From: Drosophila pseudoobscura
Lineage: Eukaryota > Arthropoda > Insecta > Diptera > Drosophilidae
Length of the DNA: 64,000 bases
NCBI RefSeq assembly: GCF_009870125.1
Contig: NC_046681.1
Span: 2,728,001-2,792,000, forward strand
Direction of reading: 5' to 3'
In this document: one piece after another, positions 47,064-57,891 of the stretch
How positions within the stretch are numbered: position 1 is the first letter of the stretch
Layout: each line of letters starts with the position of its first letter
Position numbers and translations under genes: made by a program
The notes under the pieces: model-generated
What the model was told of the DNA's origin: nothing
Seen by the model: the letters and a program-made list of their open reading frames with translations, nothing else
Database searches by the model: none

Positions 47064-48004
47064 AGGCTATTCACACTGACGACCATCCACCATCCATTTC
47101 GGGGATGGTCCGTAAGGTTATGCCGTTCTGAAAATTTCCCAGTTAGTCCACCATCCAGCTTGGATGTTCCTAAACCGCACGTTTTTATGCGATAGTTAGC
47201 CGATGGTTTTCAAATGCAACTCTGTAAAATTGTCACTCACAACGAAAAAATGGTATTCACTGCGAAAACGTAAACAATGATTGTGACACAATAATCAAAA
47301 AACAACAACAATCATGCCCAATGGCTCGGATGCATTCAAGGCTGGCGATGAGATTGAATGCGGCATGGCCGAGACTGCCAGGCTGAAGTTGCAAGTGTGT
47401 GGCGAATAAATGGCAGACGACTGCCAACATAGAACAAATATTTGTATGCTCTGTAATTGCTTTGTTATGCATAATTTATTCTTTAATAATGAGTTTTTTT
47501 TCGGACATTATCGAGTCGAATCTGGACGGATCATGTACCTCTAGCACCTTTTCTGGCTACAAAGGCCCCCGCAAAAGCGAACCAAAAAAGTCGACACTTC
47601 TTGGATGGCAGAGATCGCCAGAGAGCGGTTCGAAGAGCAGAAGGACCTTCACAGGAAGAAGGAAGAACATGATATGAGGCATGAAAATATAGCCTCATCC
47701 ACACGCAAAAAAAATTCCAGAATTATTTATTGGAAGTGCTGAGAAATATAAATAAATAAGTTTATAATTTGCATTATGGTCTAAACAATATTTTGCGATT
47801 GCAGATCGTATCTGTTCTGCTGACTGATTAAAATCACCACAACTGTTGCTGCTATCGGGCTCTTCCGCGCAAATTTAATGTACTTGTTTAGGCATAGGCA
47901 TTAGATGTTTTTGACGGATGGTGCATGGTGCCAGTGTAAATCGGAGTTTCACATCTGTCAAAAAATCCCACCATTCCCCCGGGATGCACTCAGTGTGCAG
48001 AGCC
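47064..48004. mobile_element. DNA transposon remnant with inverted ends (element 1)
   Basis: The ends are GGCTATTCACACTGA (47064-47078) and, reversed, GGCTCTGCACACTGA (48004-47990). They are flanked by TTTATA and TATAAA, so the target duplication could be TA or TATA and is ambiguous. The right side also holds TTTTTTGACAGATGTGAA and CCAGTGTAAATC blocks shared with element 2. Inside, near 47590-47720, a plus-strand frame reads SWMAEIARERFEEQKDLHRK, a basic/acidic coiled stretch. It could come from a DNA-binding protein of a Harbinger-type transposon, but this is a weak guess. Confidence 0.6.
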
Positions 48005-48023
48005 TATAAATATCCCATAAAAA

Positions 48024-48530
48024 CGTACTGCCCACACAGTAAATCTACAGGAAACGGTGGTATTTTTTCACAGATGTGAAACCTCTATTACCACTGGCAC
48101 CATCCACCATCAGCAATCCATAAGAAAAAACTGAGGACGAAGACAACGTTTTTGGCTAAATTGTGATATATCACATATTGAAAATAATAAATTGGCGATT
48201 TTTTTGGCTATAATAAAACTATACACATAAGCTCTATATAACGTTACTCTTTGGAATCCCTTTAAAATTGCAGCAGGAAGTTGGCTTGGCCTTGGCTGCT
48301 TCTAATTTGTTGGAGTATCTCTTGCTTTTTTTATGAGAGTCCAACGGATAACGTTTATTGTACATATATGTTATGCTTCATTATATCGAATGAAATGACC
48401 AATTTAAAATATTTGAAGTTTCACAATTGAGACCAAAAATTGGTTGTTTTATGCTCATGACTGATGATGCCAGTGTGAATCGGCTCTTCACATCTGTAAA
48501 AAATCTCCCCGGTCCGCCGTTCCGTTCACA
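48024..48530. mobile_element. MITE-like element with inverted ends (element 2)
   Basis: The core inverted repeats are ATTTTTTCACAGATGTGAA (from 48062) and the reverse of TTCACATCTGTAAAAAAT (to 48504), extending inward to CACTGGCACCATCCACCATC / GATGATGCCAGTG. Weaker similarity runs outward to about 48024 and 48530. No coding capacity. It shares its terminal blocks with the right end of element 1, about 60 bp away, so the two belong to one family. Confidence 0.65.
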
Positions 48531-48599
48531 CACATACCGATTTGTGTACATAAGTTATATAAGTTTTATATTTAAATCGAACTAAAAATCAATTCGCTA

Positions 48600-48745
48600 A
48601 TGCAATTTAGTGCAACGGAACTTTCGAAGCGGAGCATTGAGATCGGCAAGCTCTTATTTAAGCAGGGCAAAAACACCAGTTCGTACGTGCGAACAACACT
48701 TGGGTCTCCTTGGAAAAGTCGGAAAAACGGAAAAATCCCATCCAG
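48600..48745. repeat. LTR-like repeat fragment
   Basis: 'caacggaactttcgaagcggagcattgagatcggcaagctcttatttaagcag' is closely similar to 51860-51915, and 'cacttgggtctccttggaaaag' to 52279-52300. The roughly 330 bp between those blocks at 52 kb are missing here. It is probably a deleted LTR or leader of the same retroelement. Confidence 0.5.
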
Positions 48746-48755
48746 CTCTTCCTAA

Positions 48756-49875
48756 TTTTTATACCCGATACTCAAAATGAGTATTGGGGTATATTAGATT
48801 TGTGGTAAAAGTGGATGTGTGTAACGTCCAGAAGGAATCGTTTCCGACCCCATAAAGTATATATATTCTTGATCAGCATCAATAGCCGCGTCGATTGAGC
48901 CATGTCTGTCTGTCCGTCTGTCCGTCCGTCCGTCCGTCTGTCCGTCCCCTTCAGCGCCTAATGCTCGAATACTATAAGAGCTAGAGCAACGATGTTTTGG
49001 ATCCAGACTTCTGTGATTTGTCACTGCTACAAAAATATTTCAAAACTTTGCCCCGCCCACTCCCGCCCCCACAAAGGGCGAAAATCTGTGGCATCCAAAA
49101 TTTTAAAGTTACGAGAAAACCAAAAACGCAGAATCGTAGAGAATGACGATATCTTTTAGACTCCGGATCTGAATTGGATCGTATTATTATTATAGCCAGC
49201 ATCAAGAAAACAATTTAATTTTTTTTCTCGCCCTGTCTCTCTCTAACACACACGTAGCATAGGCGGCTTTGCTTAGAGTAAAACATTAGCGCCTAGATCT
49301 CAGAGACTATAAAAGCTAGAGCAACCAAATTTGGTATCCACACTCCTAATATATCGGACCGAGACGAGTTTGTTTCAAAATTTCGCCACACCCCCTTCCG
49401 CCCCCGCAAAGGATGCAAATCTGGGGATATTCACAAATCTCAGAGACTATTAAAGCTAGAGTAACCAAATTTGGTATCCGCACTCCTGGTAGATCTCACT
49501 ATAAAACGTATATCTCAAAATTTCGCGCCACCCCCTTCCGCCCACACAAAGGACGAAAATCTGTTGCATCCACAATATTGCAGATTTGAGAAAACTAAAA
49601 GCGCAGAATCATAGATAATGACCATATCTATCAGATTACTGAATCTGGATCAGATCAGATCATTTTTATAGACAAAAGGAACAAATCAATTTGCAGTGGC
49701 TACGCAGCGCCCGACGTCACGCTCAGACTGATTTTCTGTCTCTCTCGCACGCACTCTTTGTCGTGTCGTTTAATATTAGCGGCCTCTGCCGGAGGAGAGC
49801 CATACTGACTTAGTATCGGGTATAACTGTAGGGTTGCGGTGTCCGCAGCAACTCACAACGTTCCCCTTCGTTGTG
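48756..49875 (+). mobile_element. DINE-1-like element, near complete
   Basis: Same order as the 19.2-kb copy: the TATACCCGATACTCAAAATG start, (GTCC)n tract, two 'aaatttggtatcc' blocks, TATCGGGTATAACTGTAGGG, terminal hairpin and CCCCTTCGTTG tail. About 1.1 kb. It is the copy most like the one at 19.2 kb. Confidence 0.8.
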
Positions 49876-50169
49876 TCTACATCTTTTCACTGCATTAAGA
49901 TTTGTCTTTAGTTTTTTAAATAATACAAATCGTTTGCATAAATATGCTAAACTGAATAATTTAACAGATCGGCACACTATTAGTAAACACAAGTTAATTT
50001 ACGTTTCCATTAAAGTTGTGTGGTTTTTGTGTATAAGGTAAATCACAAAAATTTGCTCTACGAATCAGGCAAAGTAGAAAAATGATACGAGAGTATATAC
50101 ATAAGAAAGCATTAACTATGAACGACTAAATGCTAAACTAAGCAACTAATTTTGAATGCGCATGCAGAA
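49876..50169. other. Short AT-rich spacer
   Basis: No feature is recognised between the DINE-1-like copy and LINE-A. Confidence 0.3.
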
Positions 50170-51645
50170 CATGTTTGGTTGACTAGAATAGTGAATAGTG
50201 AAGTTTATGCGGCTCAACACATCAGGGCTACTTACGTCACTCTTGATCAAGTTGTGCATAAAAATCACACCAAGCTTTTTTCTACGATTAACTAATGATG
50301 GAAGGTTTATTAATCTACTATAGTAAAATGGCATTCTATCACCTGCATCCCAGTTAAGATCCCGCAGAGCAAAGAGTAAAAAGTGTTTCTGGACTGTACT
50401 TTGTACTGAAGGCCCAATAAACAGGAGTCGTATCCTAAAATCGCCCGAGCTAGCGAGATATAGAGAGTTTTTGTTATGTACGGAACGTCAAATTCCTTTG
50501 ACCACCTATATCAAATCGTACACGCCCATAGTCTTATTTACCATGGTAGAAATGTGTTCAGAAAAATCTTAGCTTGGCTTATAATATAACAACAAGAACG
50601 TCCACCAGAGTAATTCTCTCAAGAGAACCACCAAATTGGGTATAGGGAGCCAACAAAGGGCTAGAACGATGAAATGTCATAACTTTGCATTTCGAGACAT
50701 CAAGGTGTAACAAGTTTGCACAACACCATGACTGAAAGTTATTGAGGTCGGATTGCAAGCGAGACTAGAATGAAATGTCCTTATACTGGACTCAGAGTTT
50801 AACATCATCCGCATACAGAAGTACTCGAGAGTATGTTAATAAGTAAGGGGTAAGGGGCCTAGATGGCTGCCCTGTGGTACTCCTGAAGAAACCCTTACTG
50901 GTAAAGAGAGGGAGTTTTCGAAGAGGATTCTTTGAGACCTGGAACAAGCTAGCTAGAGATCCACCTCAGGAGCTTGGGCGGGAAACCAAAAAGGTCAAGA
51001 TTATCGGCTAGAAGGAAATGGTTTACAGAGTCAAATAGTTTACTTACGTTTGTGTAAATAACGGCTGCAAGTTACTTTAAAAGCCTTTAGTAATGAAAGA
51101 CGTGGTTGATCGACGCCTCATAAATCCATGCTGAGTTGGGGATATAAGTCACTTGCAGAGATTTTGCAAGTGCGGAGTTAAAACCTTCTCAAACATTTTA
51201 GGAATTGCGGATAACTTTGATTTACTTTTATAATTTTTTGCGTCAGACTTGCTACCTTTTTTAGGAAGATTCCATCCAGATAGGGGGCAAGCAAAAAGAA
51301 TCAGTGGACGGAGTGAATAGTTTAAGCAAGGGACCATAGAGAGCGTCGGCGCAGTACCTGAGTACACAGCCTCTAGCCCCGTCTGTGCCCGGTGAAAACA
51401 CCGGCTTAACTATACGAAGGATTGCAGGCGATGAAGTAAAGAACATTCATTTAACAATTAACAATATTTCGACCTCGGTAAAACGTATCAGTACGGATGA
51501 CCAGAGTAGCTTTCCCCAGAATAGGTGGTTTGGAAAAATTGGGCAAAAAGATCTGCGATTTCCTGATCATTATTTGCCGACGTATTAGGTATCATTTCCT
51601 AATTTCCGAGGATACTGTTTACGAAGCAGTAACAGTGCTTAAGGT
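50170..51645 (-). mobile_element. LINE-A copy, 5' truncated, reverse orientation
   Basis: From 51645 leftward it shows TSANNDQEIADLFAQFFQTT (51593-51534), RIVKPVFSPGTDGARGCVLR (near 51410), IPKMFEKVLTPHLQNLCK (near 51200-51150), a decayed RT middle with the YADD region near 50810, and INLPSLVNRRKKLGVIFMHN (near 50310-50250). There are many frameshifts. Its 5' 146 bp (51500-51645) form one arm of a perfect inverted repeat with 52535-52680. Confidence 0.82.
51500..51645 (-). repeat. Left arm of a perfect 146-bp inverted repeat
   Basis: Base-by-base comparison with the reverse of 52535-52680 shows no difference over 146 bp. The arm consists of LINE-A sequence that carries an internal deletion ('ggaaatgatacctaatacgtcgg') present in both arms. 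The spacer is 889 bp. Confidence 0.93.
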
Positions 51646-53252
51646 CCTAAGGAAAACGTGTCCTGCATCGAGATAGATAGTTTGTAACGGTTGCGGTTGG
51701 ACAATACCGATTCAAAATAGGTTATCGCTATGGTGCTCGGATATCGCATGCAATAACCTTGGGCCAATTATCGCTGCAGGGCATAGTATAGTTGGGGTGG
51801 GTGCAAGCAAGCTCGAGGTAGGGAACAGCTGAGCTGAGCTGCCGTAAGTGCTGTGCAGCGCATCGCAACGGAGCTTTCGAAGCCGAGCTTTAAGATCGGT
51901 AAGCTCGTATTTAAGCAGTGCAAAAGCACCAGAACGTTCTCGTTCGAAAATTTGAATCTGTGCAGCCGGTGGCTATCTCCGCTTCGGTAAAAAAATATAT
52001 AACTAAATCGACCACGTGTAATCCCAAAAGAAAAGAAAAGTAAGAAAATAAAACCCAAATAAGTGCCACAAAGACAAACCGAAAAGAAATAAAACGGAAC
52101 GGGGAAAGTCCCACACGGTGGGCGCGCCGCAAAAATCGGGCGACAATTAATAACCGTGCGCCGAGAAAACTGGCAAGAAACTACCCTGGCGAAAAGTGCA
52201 TATTTGCCTCGCCTCGCCAGCAAGTGTTGTTCTTGGTGCAAACCCGTGCGTCCCACAACTCGGCCAGGAGAACCCAACACTCGTGTCTCCGTGGAAAAGC
52301 CCGCAAAAACCGGTATGTAAAAGTGCCCTGTAGGGAAAATTTAGATTTTTTTCTTAGCCCTCGTGGTTTTGGTTCTGTTTCGCCCATAGGGCCCTGGCCC
52401 CGAGCGGTAGCCACCCGGCTCTACCAAAGTTCTGCCCCCACACCAAACTCCCACCCTTGACGGGAGTTCTCTTCGGGAGCCGACCTTGGTGTGGGGCCGA
52501 GATTATACTCCTGCGGAAATCGTTGGAACAGCTCACCTTAAGCACTGTTACTGCTTCGTAAACAGTATCCTCGGAAATTAGGAAATGATACCTAATACGT
52601 CGGCAAATAATGATCAGGAAATCGCAGATCTTTTTGCCCAATTTTTCCAAACCACCTATTCTGGGGAAAGCTACTCTGGTGACATAACCTCCACCGGTCT
52701 GAGCCCTTGCCCCATACATAACCTATGCGCCGGCCCCATGCGCCTGATGTTGCGGTGCATAGAGGGCATAGAGAGCACCCGCCTTCCACCGTATGCTCCA
52801 CTAACTCACTTTCGATCCGTTACGGATCCTGATGATGCGTTGTAGCGTAGTGTAGCTTTAATTTTCTTTTTTTGTTTGGTTCCTTCTGAACCCTGCTATT
52901 CTATGTAACTTTCATTAACTCTGCGTCACAGTCCTGCCTCGATAGCCGTGAAAGTTCTCCAAACTTAATTTATTTTGATGGTTGAAGAAAAAACACTTAA
53001 TAAGAGATACAACAAAAATAAATAAAAAAAAGAAAAAAACCCAAACCTTTCAAATATCATCTCGACTTCCATCTCGAGACCTCATGCCAGCGATATTTTT
53101 GGAACTCACAGACGAAAGCCCCTAGTATTTTCGGGTACGCCCTACGTATAATTGTGCAGTGTAGTTTTCGTGGGGCAGGTTTTTTTTCTCCAATTCCCAC
53201 TACTGTCTCTACCCAGTTGCGCGCTGGTGTGTAACGTTGTTACATAACTTTT
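51646..53252 (+). other. Putative 5' LTR and leader of a gypsy-type element, interrupted
   Basis: The stretch ends directly before a lysine-tRNA primer site at 53253, so its right part should be a 5' LTR. It contains 'cgtatttaagcag' (51907-51919, possible TATA-like core promoter), an A-rich region near 52980-53040, and 'ttagcccttcgtgg'-like leader DNA. A LINE-A piece (52535-52680) is embedded, so the original LTR is disrupted and its 5' boundary is not visible. Osvaldo/Ulysses-type elements are known for long LTRs (1.2-2 kb), which would fit the size. The 50-170-codon frames here match nothing. Confidence 0.4.
52535..52680 (+). mobile_element. LINE-A fragment; right arm of the perfect inverted repeat
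   Basis: Plus-strand TSANNDQEIADLFAQFFQTT and YSGESYSG, the same segment as 51500-51645 in opposite orientation and identical over 146 bp. Outside the arm the sequence changes abruptly to 'gacataacctccaccgg', which is not LINE-A. Confidence 0.93.
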
Positions 53253-53270
53253 TGGCGCCCAACGTGGGGC
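53253..53270 (+). promoter_or_regulatory. Primer-binding site, lysine tRNA type
   Basis: TGGCGCCCAACGTGGGGC is complementary to the 3' end of a lysine tRNA including CCA. It marks the start of the internal region of the plus-strand gypsy-type element whose pol lies at 56.0-57.7 kb. Confidence 0.8.
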
Positions 53271-53479
53271 ACTAGAAGAACATTTATAGATATTGTAACT
53301 TTAGCAACAATATCAGCGATCGGCTCGTTCCACATTTTGCTCGTTTGTATTCATATGCTTAATGCTGACTTTAGTTTTCTCCGAACGATCTTATCATCGC
53401 TCCGATACAATTCCAGAATATTGCGGATTCTGTTTGGAACCCAATACTTATTGTTCCTCTGAGTCTTGTTTTGTTCTTA

Positions 53480-55050
53480 GACCTTGACAAGCAATGAGAG
53501 CATCTTTCAAGAGGCGATGCAGTTACTGCACCGTCAAGTGGCCCGTGTGAAACCAGCAGAAGGCTGTTACGCGCGGATTCCAGGAAAAACGCAGCCCTCC
53601 TCCCGCCCAACCGACCGAGGGGCGCTGCCGCATGACGCACGGTGCGTAGCCGAACCGAACGTGAACATGCAAGAAAGATAGCTATTAGACTAACATTCGA
53701 GGAAAATTAGCAGTAAACTTACTAAGAAACTAAGAAACTAAGCATGCAATCAAAATACAAATACCACTACAATTACTAATTAATAGAAAGGTGTGCAAGG
53801 ATTAGTAATTTAATAAGAGGAAGAGAATTAGTGGTGGATATAATATGGTAGAGGGAATTATAATCCGAGCATAAGACCCTAAACGGTTCATGCAAGAAAT
53901 ATTTCGATCTACAAAGTGGAAGGAACAACGGTATAAAATTTTTAGTCAGTCTAATAGGAATAGTGAAGTTTATGCGGCTCAACAGATCAGGGCTGTCTAT
54001 GTCACCCGTGATCAAGTTGTGCATAAATATCACACCAAGCATTTTTCTACGGTTAACTAAGGATGGGAGGCTTACTAATAGTAGTCTACTAGAGTAAGAT
54101 GAGAGTCTTACACCCGCATCCCAGTTAAGGCCCCGTAAACCAAAGAGTAAACATTTTTTCTGTACTGATTCTATAAGGTCCTGGTGTACTTTGTACTGAG
54201 GGCACCAAACACAGGAGCCGTATTCTAAGATCTGACGAACAAGCGAGGTATAGAGAGCCTTTGTTATATAGGGGTCGTCAAATTCCTTTGACCACCTCTT
54301 TATAAACCCAAGCACGCCCATGGCCTTATTTACCATGGTAAAAATGTGTTCAGAAAACTTTAGCTTGGCGTCTAATATAACACCAAGATCATCCACCAAG
54401 GTAATTCTCTCAAGATAACCACCAAATAGTGTATAAGAAGCCAACAAGGGGTAGAACGATGAAATGTCATAGCTTTGCATTTCGAGGCATTAAGGTGTAA
54501 CAAATTTGCACAACACCATGACTGAAAGTTATTGAGATCGGATTGCAAGCGAGAATGAAATGAATTATCCTTATACTGGACACAGAGTTTAACATCATCC
54601 GCATACAGAAGTACTCGAGAGTATGTTAATACTGAAGGCAAGTCATTAATAAAGAGTTTGAAGAGTAAGGGGCCTAGATGGCTGCCCTGTGGTACTCTCG
54701 AAGAAACCTTTACTGGCAAAGAGAGGGAGTTTTTGAAGAGGACTCTTTGAGACCTGGAACAAAGATAGCTAGAGATCCATCTCAGGAGGTTGGGCGAAAA
54801 CCCTAAAAGGTAAAGTTTATGCGCTAAAAGGGAATGGTTGACAGAGTCGAATGATTTACTAACGTCGGTGTAAATAACATCCGTCTGTAAGTTACCTTGA
54901 AAGCCTTTAATAATGAAAGAGGTAAACTCTAACAAGTTCGTGGTGGTTGATCGCCGCTTTATAAATCCATGCTGAGTTGGAGATATAAGTGACTTGCAGA
55001 GATGTTGCAAGTGCGGAGTTAAAACTTTCTCAAACATTTTAGGAATAGCG
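53480..55050 (-). mobile_element. LINE-A copy nested in the gypsy-type element, 5' truncated
   Basis: Starts on the minus strand near 55050 at AIPKMFEKVLTPHLQHLCK and includes HGFIKRRSTTTNLLEFTSFI, SRVPQGSHLGPLLFKLFIND, LLYADDVKLCVQYKD (54615-54570), VDDLGVILDAKLKFSEHIF and LRGLNWDAGVRLSSYSSR. The end is at about 53480 (TGACAAGCAATGAGAGCATC). One frameshift near 54460 is shared with the 46-kb copy. Otherwise the RT region is the best preserved in the window. 5' truncation is usual for LINE insertions. Confidence 0.88.
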
Positions 55051-55816
55051 GAAGTCGTCGATTCTAAGACGAAGAGAATCTGAATCAATTCCGAATTGAT
55101 AAAGTAAATCCAATGTGGACACATCTTTGTTGTCTGGAATGTGTATATATGCTGCTTGCGTATTCATACCGAGATTCAAGCGTATTCAAGCGAGATTGGT
55201 TTAGGTCGCGTTCTCCAAACTACAGTTAATTCAGCGGATTTTAGCTTCAATAGATTGAATTGTGAGGTTGATTCGGATTTGGTATTCGGATTTCAATCGA
55301 AATTGTTTCCAAACAAGCCGCAGCCGAAACCAACGGAATTACCAGGTCCCTAGCAGTCTCGCCAAAGCTTTGGAGGTAGCACAGACTCCGGCAAGTGGAC
55401 ATGGTCACCCAGAGAAGGGATAGGTATCCGAGGGTAATGGCCACAATACCCAACTGGGCCAAATTCCAACTGTAGGTTCAGTCCCGGTTGAACGAACCAC
55501 CAGGCCAACTCGTTCTAAAAGAACTCGAGTGGGTTTGTCGGGATTGGATGCAAGCCATAGCACCAACCAGACTGAAGCTCCGTCAGCCAATGTCGCTACT
55601 CACTCTAGCCCTTGGGAAGCGCTCAATGCACGGACAGCCCCTCCAAGCCAGGGCATGGACTTGAATGTCCTCCGCACTGTTGCCAGAGCCATATCCACTT
55701 TGCGGATTTAGCCGCCAGCGAGTCCGCAGGAAGTCTATGCTAGGCCAAATATCGCATCACCAGTTTCATGTATAACCAGCAATTTTTTCCTGCGAACGGC
55801 CAAGACGGCCGACATT
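55051..55816 (+). other. Probable gag leader of the gypsy-type element
   Basis: Frames here are short. The part 55500-55710 has a proline- and serine-rich frame (SGLDASHSTNQTEAPSANV) that fits a gag N-terminal region but is not diagnostic. It continues without a break into the gag-like segment at 55817. Confidence 0.4.
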
Positions 55817-56955
55817 ATGCAGAAGTGGAATGTTCCTTTTGATGGTTCTACCGAAGGGTTAAGGGAAGAAGAATTCATTTACCGAGTCAAAATATTAACA
55901 GATGAAACCTTGGATAGCGATTTTCTCGGCCTTTGCAAACATTTGTACATCTTGCTGGCTGGCAATTCGCGCGATGTGCATTGCAGTATCGATGGTATTT
56001 TTGCCCGGTTGCCCAAGGCAAATATCATAACCAAGCTGGACCTAAAAGATGCTTACTGGCAGATCGAACTCTCTGAGGATTCCAAGTCACTAACTGCTTC
56101 CACGGTCCCGGCAAGGCTTTTATACCAGTTTAAGGTTATGCCTTTTGGCTTGTGTAACGTTCCGTCCACTATGTGTCGTTTGATGGGTGAGATCATTCCT
56201 CCGGACTTGCGTTATTGCGTCTTTAGATACTTGGACGATCTTTGCATCGTATCTGCAGATTTATCTTCCCATCTAGCAGTCCTGGTACGACTCGCTGAAC
56301 AGTTCAGAAAAGCTAACCTGACTCTGAATATTAAGAAGAGTCAGTTCTGTGTCACAATCGTAAATTATCTTGGATACGTCCTCAGTAATGGAGGTATTTT
56401 CACTGATCCCTCCAAAGTGGCTTGTATAGTGAACTGGCCCCCGCCGAGGAATTTAAAACAGATTCGCGGCTTTTTGGGGTTTGTGGCTGGCATCGTAGAT
56501 TCACCCTGAATTTCTCTGAGCTATCCTGTGCTATCACCGCTCGGTGACCATTTCTTCTTTCCAACACGAAGGAGTTTTTTTGGACACCGGAAGCCCAAGT
56601 CGCAATGGAATCTTTCAAAACCGTGTTGACTTCTGCTCCGGTGCTCGAAAACCCAGACTTCGAACAGAAATTTTTCCTCTACTGTGACGCTAGTGATTTT
56701 GGTATAGGAGCGGTGCTAGTGCAATTAGTGGATCTGCAGGAAAAGCCAATAGCGTTTATGTCGAAAAAACTAGGTCGTGCGCAACGTAACTATAGCGTTA
56801 CGGAGCGCGAGTGCCTGGCCGTCATTTTGGCCATCGAAAAGTTCTGTTGCCGTCTGGAACTACAAGAATTCGATGTGGTTACTGATCATTCAAAAATTAA
56901 TGTGGTTAATGCGCCAGAAAAACGTGTCGGGAAGGTTAGCTTGATTGATAGTTAG
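55817..56955 (+). pseudogene. Gag-RT fusion and RNase H remnant of the gypsy-type element
   Basis: An open frame at 55817-56509 starts with a gag-capsid-like stretch (WNVPFDGSTEGLREEEFIYR, LCKHLYILLAG). At about 55975 it changes abruptly into RT: ANIITKLDLKDAYWQIELSE, VMPFGLCNVPS and the catalytic box YLDDLCIVS (near 56230). An internal deletion has thus removed the rest of gag, protease and the RT start while keeping the frame. After a stop and gap, RNase H follows at 56605-56955 with FLYCDASDFGIGAVLVQ and VTERECLAVILAIEKF. It is not functional. Confidence 0.8.
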
Positions 56956-57264
56956 ATTGTAGCAATTTAAATTCTCGATATCGCACCGAAAAGGAAAAGA
57001 TCACATTGTCCCCATGCTCTATCCCGATTACATCCTTCCTTTCAGGATGAGAGCTACCAACAGTTAAAAGAACAGTATAAGAAAAATTCCGATCAACTGA
57101 CCAATCTGAAAATTATCGATCAATTTCTGTACATTCGAATACAGTCGAACTTGGAAGATATGGGCCCCCGAGCGATTGAAGACCGACGTTCTTAAACAAG
57201 CACATGGCAATCCTACCTCAGCGCATGCCGGCATGCAAAAGACCATAATAAAGTTCGAAGGAGT

Positions 57265-57723
57265 TTGTTTTGCTTAGCTAAAGATGTTCGAGAGTATATT
57301 CGTAGTTGTGATGTGTGCAAAGCATGCAAAGCTCGTAATTATACTCTGCGGCCACCCATGGGAAGCCACATACCAACTTGTCGACCATTTCAACGATTGT
57401 ATATAGATCGGCTTGAACACCATCCACGCAGCAAAAATGGACATGTTGGTTTGCTAATTGTTTTAGATCACTTCAGAAATTACCATTGGCTACATCCTCT
57501 AAAGAAATTTACTTCCGTAGTAATCCAAGAATTTCTGTTAAAGCTTATTTTTCATGCATATGGTGTGCCTATTGTTAGCGACAATGGAAAACAATTCAAA
57601 GCTACAGAATTCAACGCGTTCTTGACACAGCTGGGAATTAAACATTCGTGCACTGCACTATACTCTCCCCAAAGTAATGCGGCGGAACGAGTAATTCGTT
57701 CACTGTTAGCTGCAATGGGATGA
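57265..57723 (+). pseudogene. Integrase remnant of the gypsy-type element
   Basis: The zinc-binding pair CDVCKACKAR, then catalytic blocks: RLYIDRLEHHPRSKNGHVGL, VPIVSDNGKQFKATEF and SPQSNAAERVIRSL, keeping the D-D-E residues in place. Upstream, 57060-57264 shows diverged HHCC-domain pieces in other frames. The frame ends in TGA at 57721, and the C-terminal integrase part is absent. Confidence 0.82.
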
Positions 57724-57814
57724 TAGGAGGAAAATAACAGCCTATGCAGACGACATAAGCATACCTATTACGGGTGAATGTCCATCGACCCTCAACTTTT
57801 CAATTTTTTTTATT

Positions 57815-57891
57815 TTTTATACAAGATACTCAAAATGAGCATTGGGGTGTATTAGATGTATGGTGAAAATGGCTGTGTGTAAGTATATGTA
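57815..57891 (+). mobile_element. DINE-1-like 5' end, split by the gypsy element
   Basis: 'tatacaagatactcaaaatgagcattggggtgtattagatgtatggtgaaaatggctgtgtgtaa' is the family 5' start with changes. It stops where the gypsy LTR begins; the 3' part resumes at about 62491. Confidence 0.75.

Larger units (their letters stand above)
53253..57723 (+). mobile_element. Ty3/gypsy element of the Osvaldo/Ulysses kind, broken, with a nested LINE-A
   Basis: It runs from the lysine primer site to an integrase fragment. The leader is interrupted at about 53480-55050 by a reverse-oriented LINE-A. Then come gag-like, RT, RNase H and integrase pieces on the plus strand, in the normal order. The protease and part of RT are deleted, and the 3' end is missing beyond 57723. 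Assignment to the Osvaldo/Ulysses side of gypsy rests on the primer type and on residue patterns such as YLDDLCIVS, and is an inference. Confidence 0.65.
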
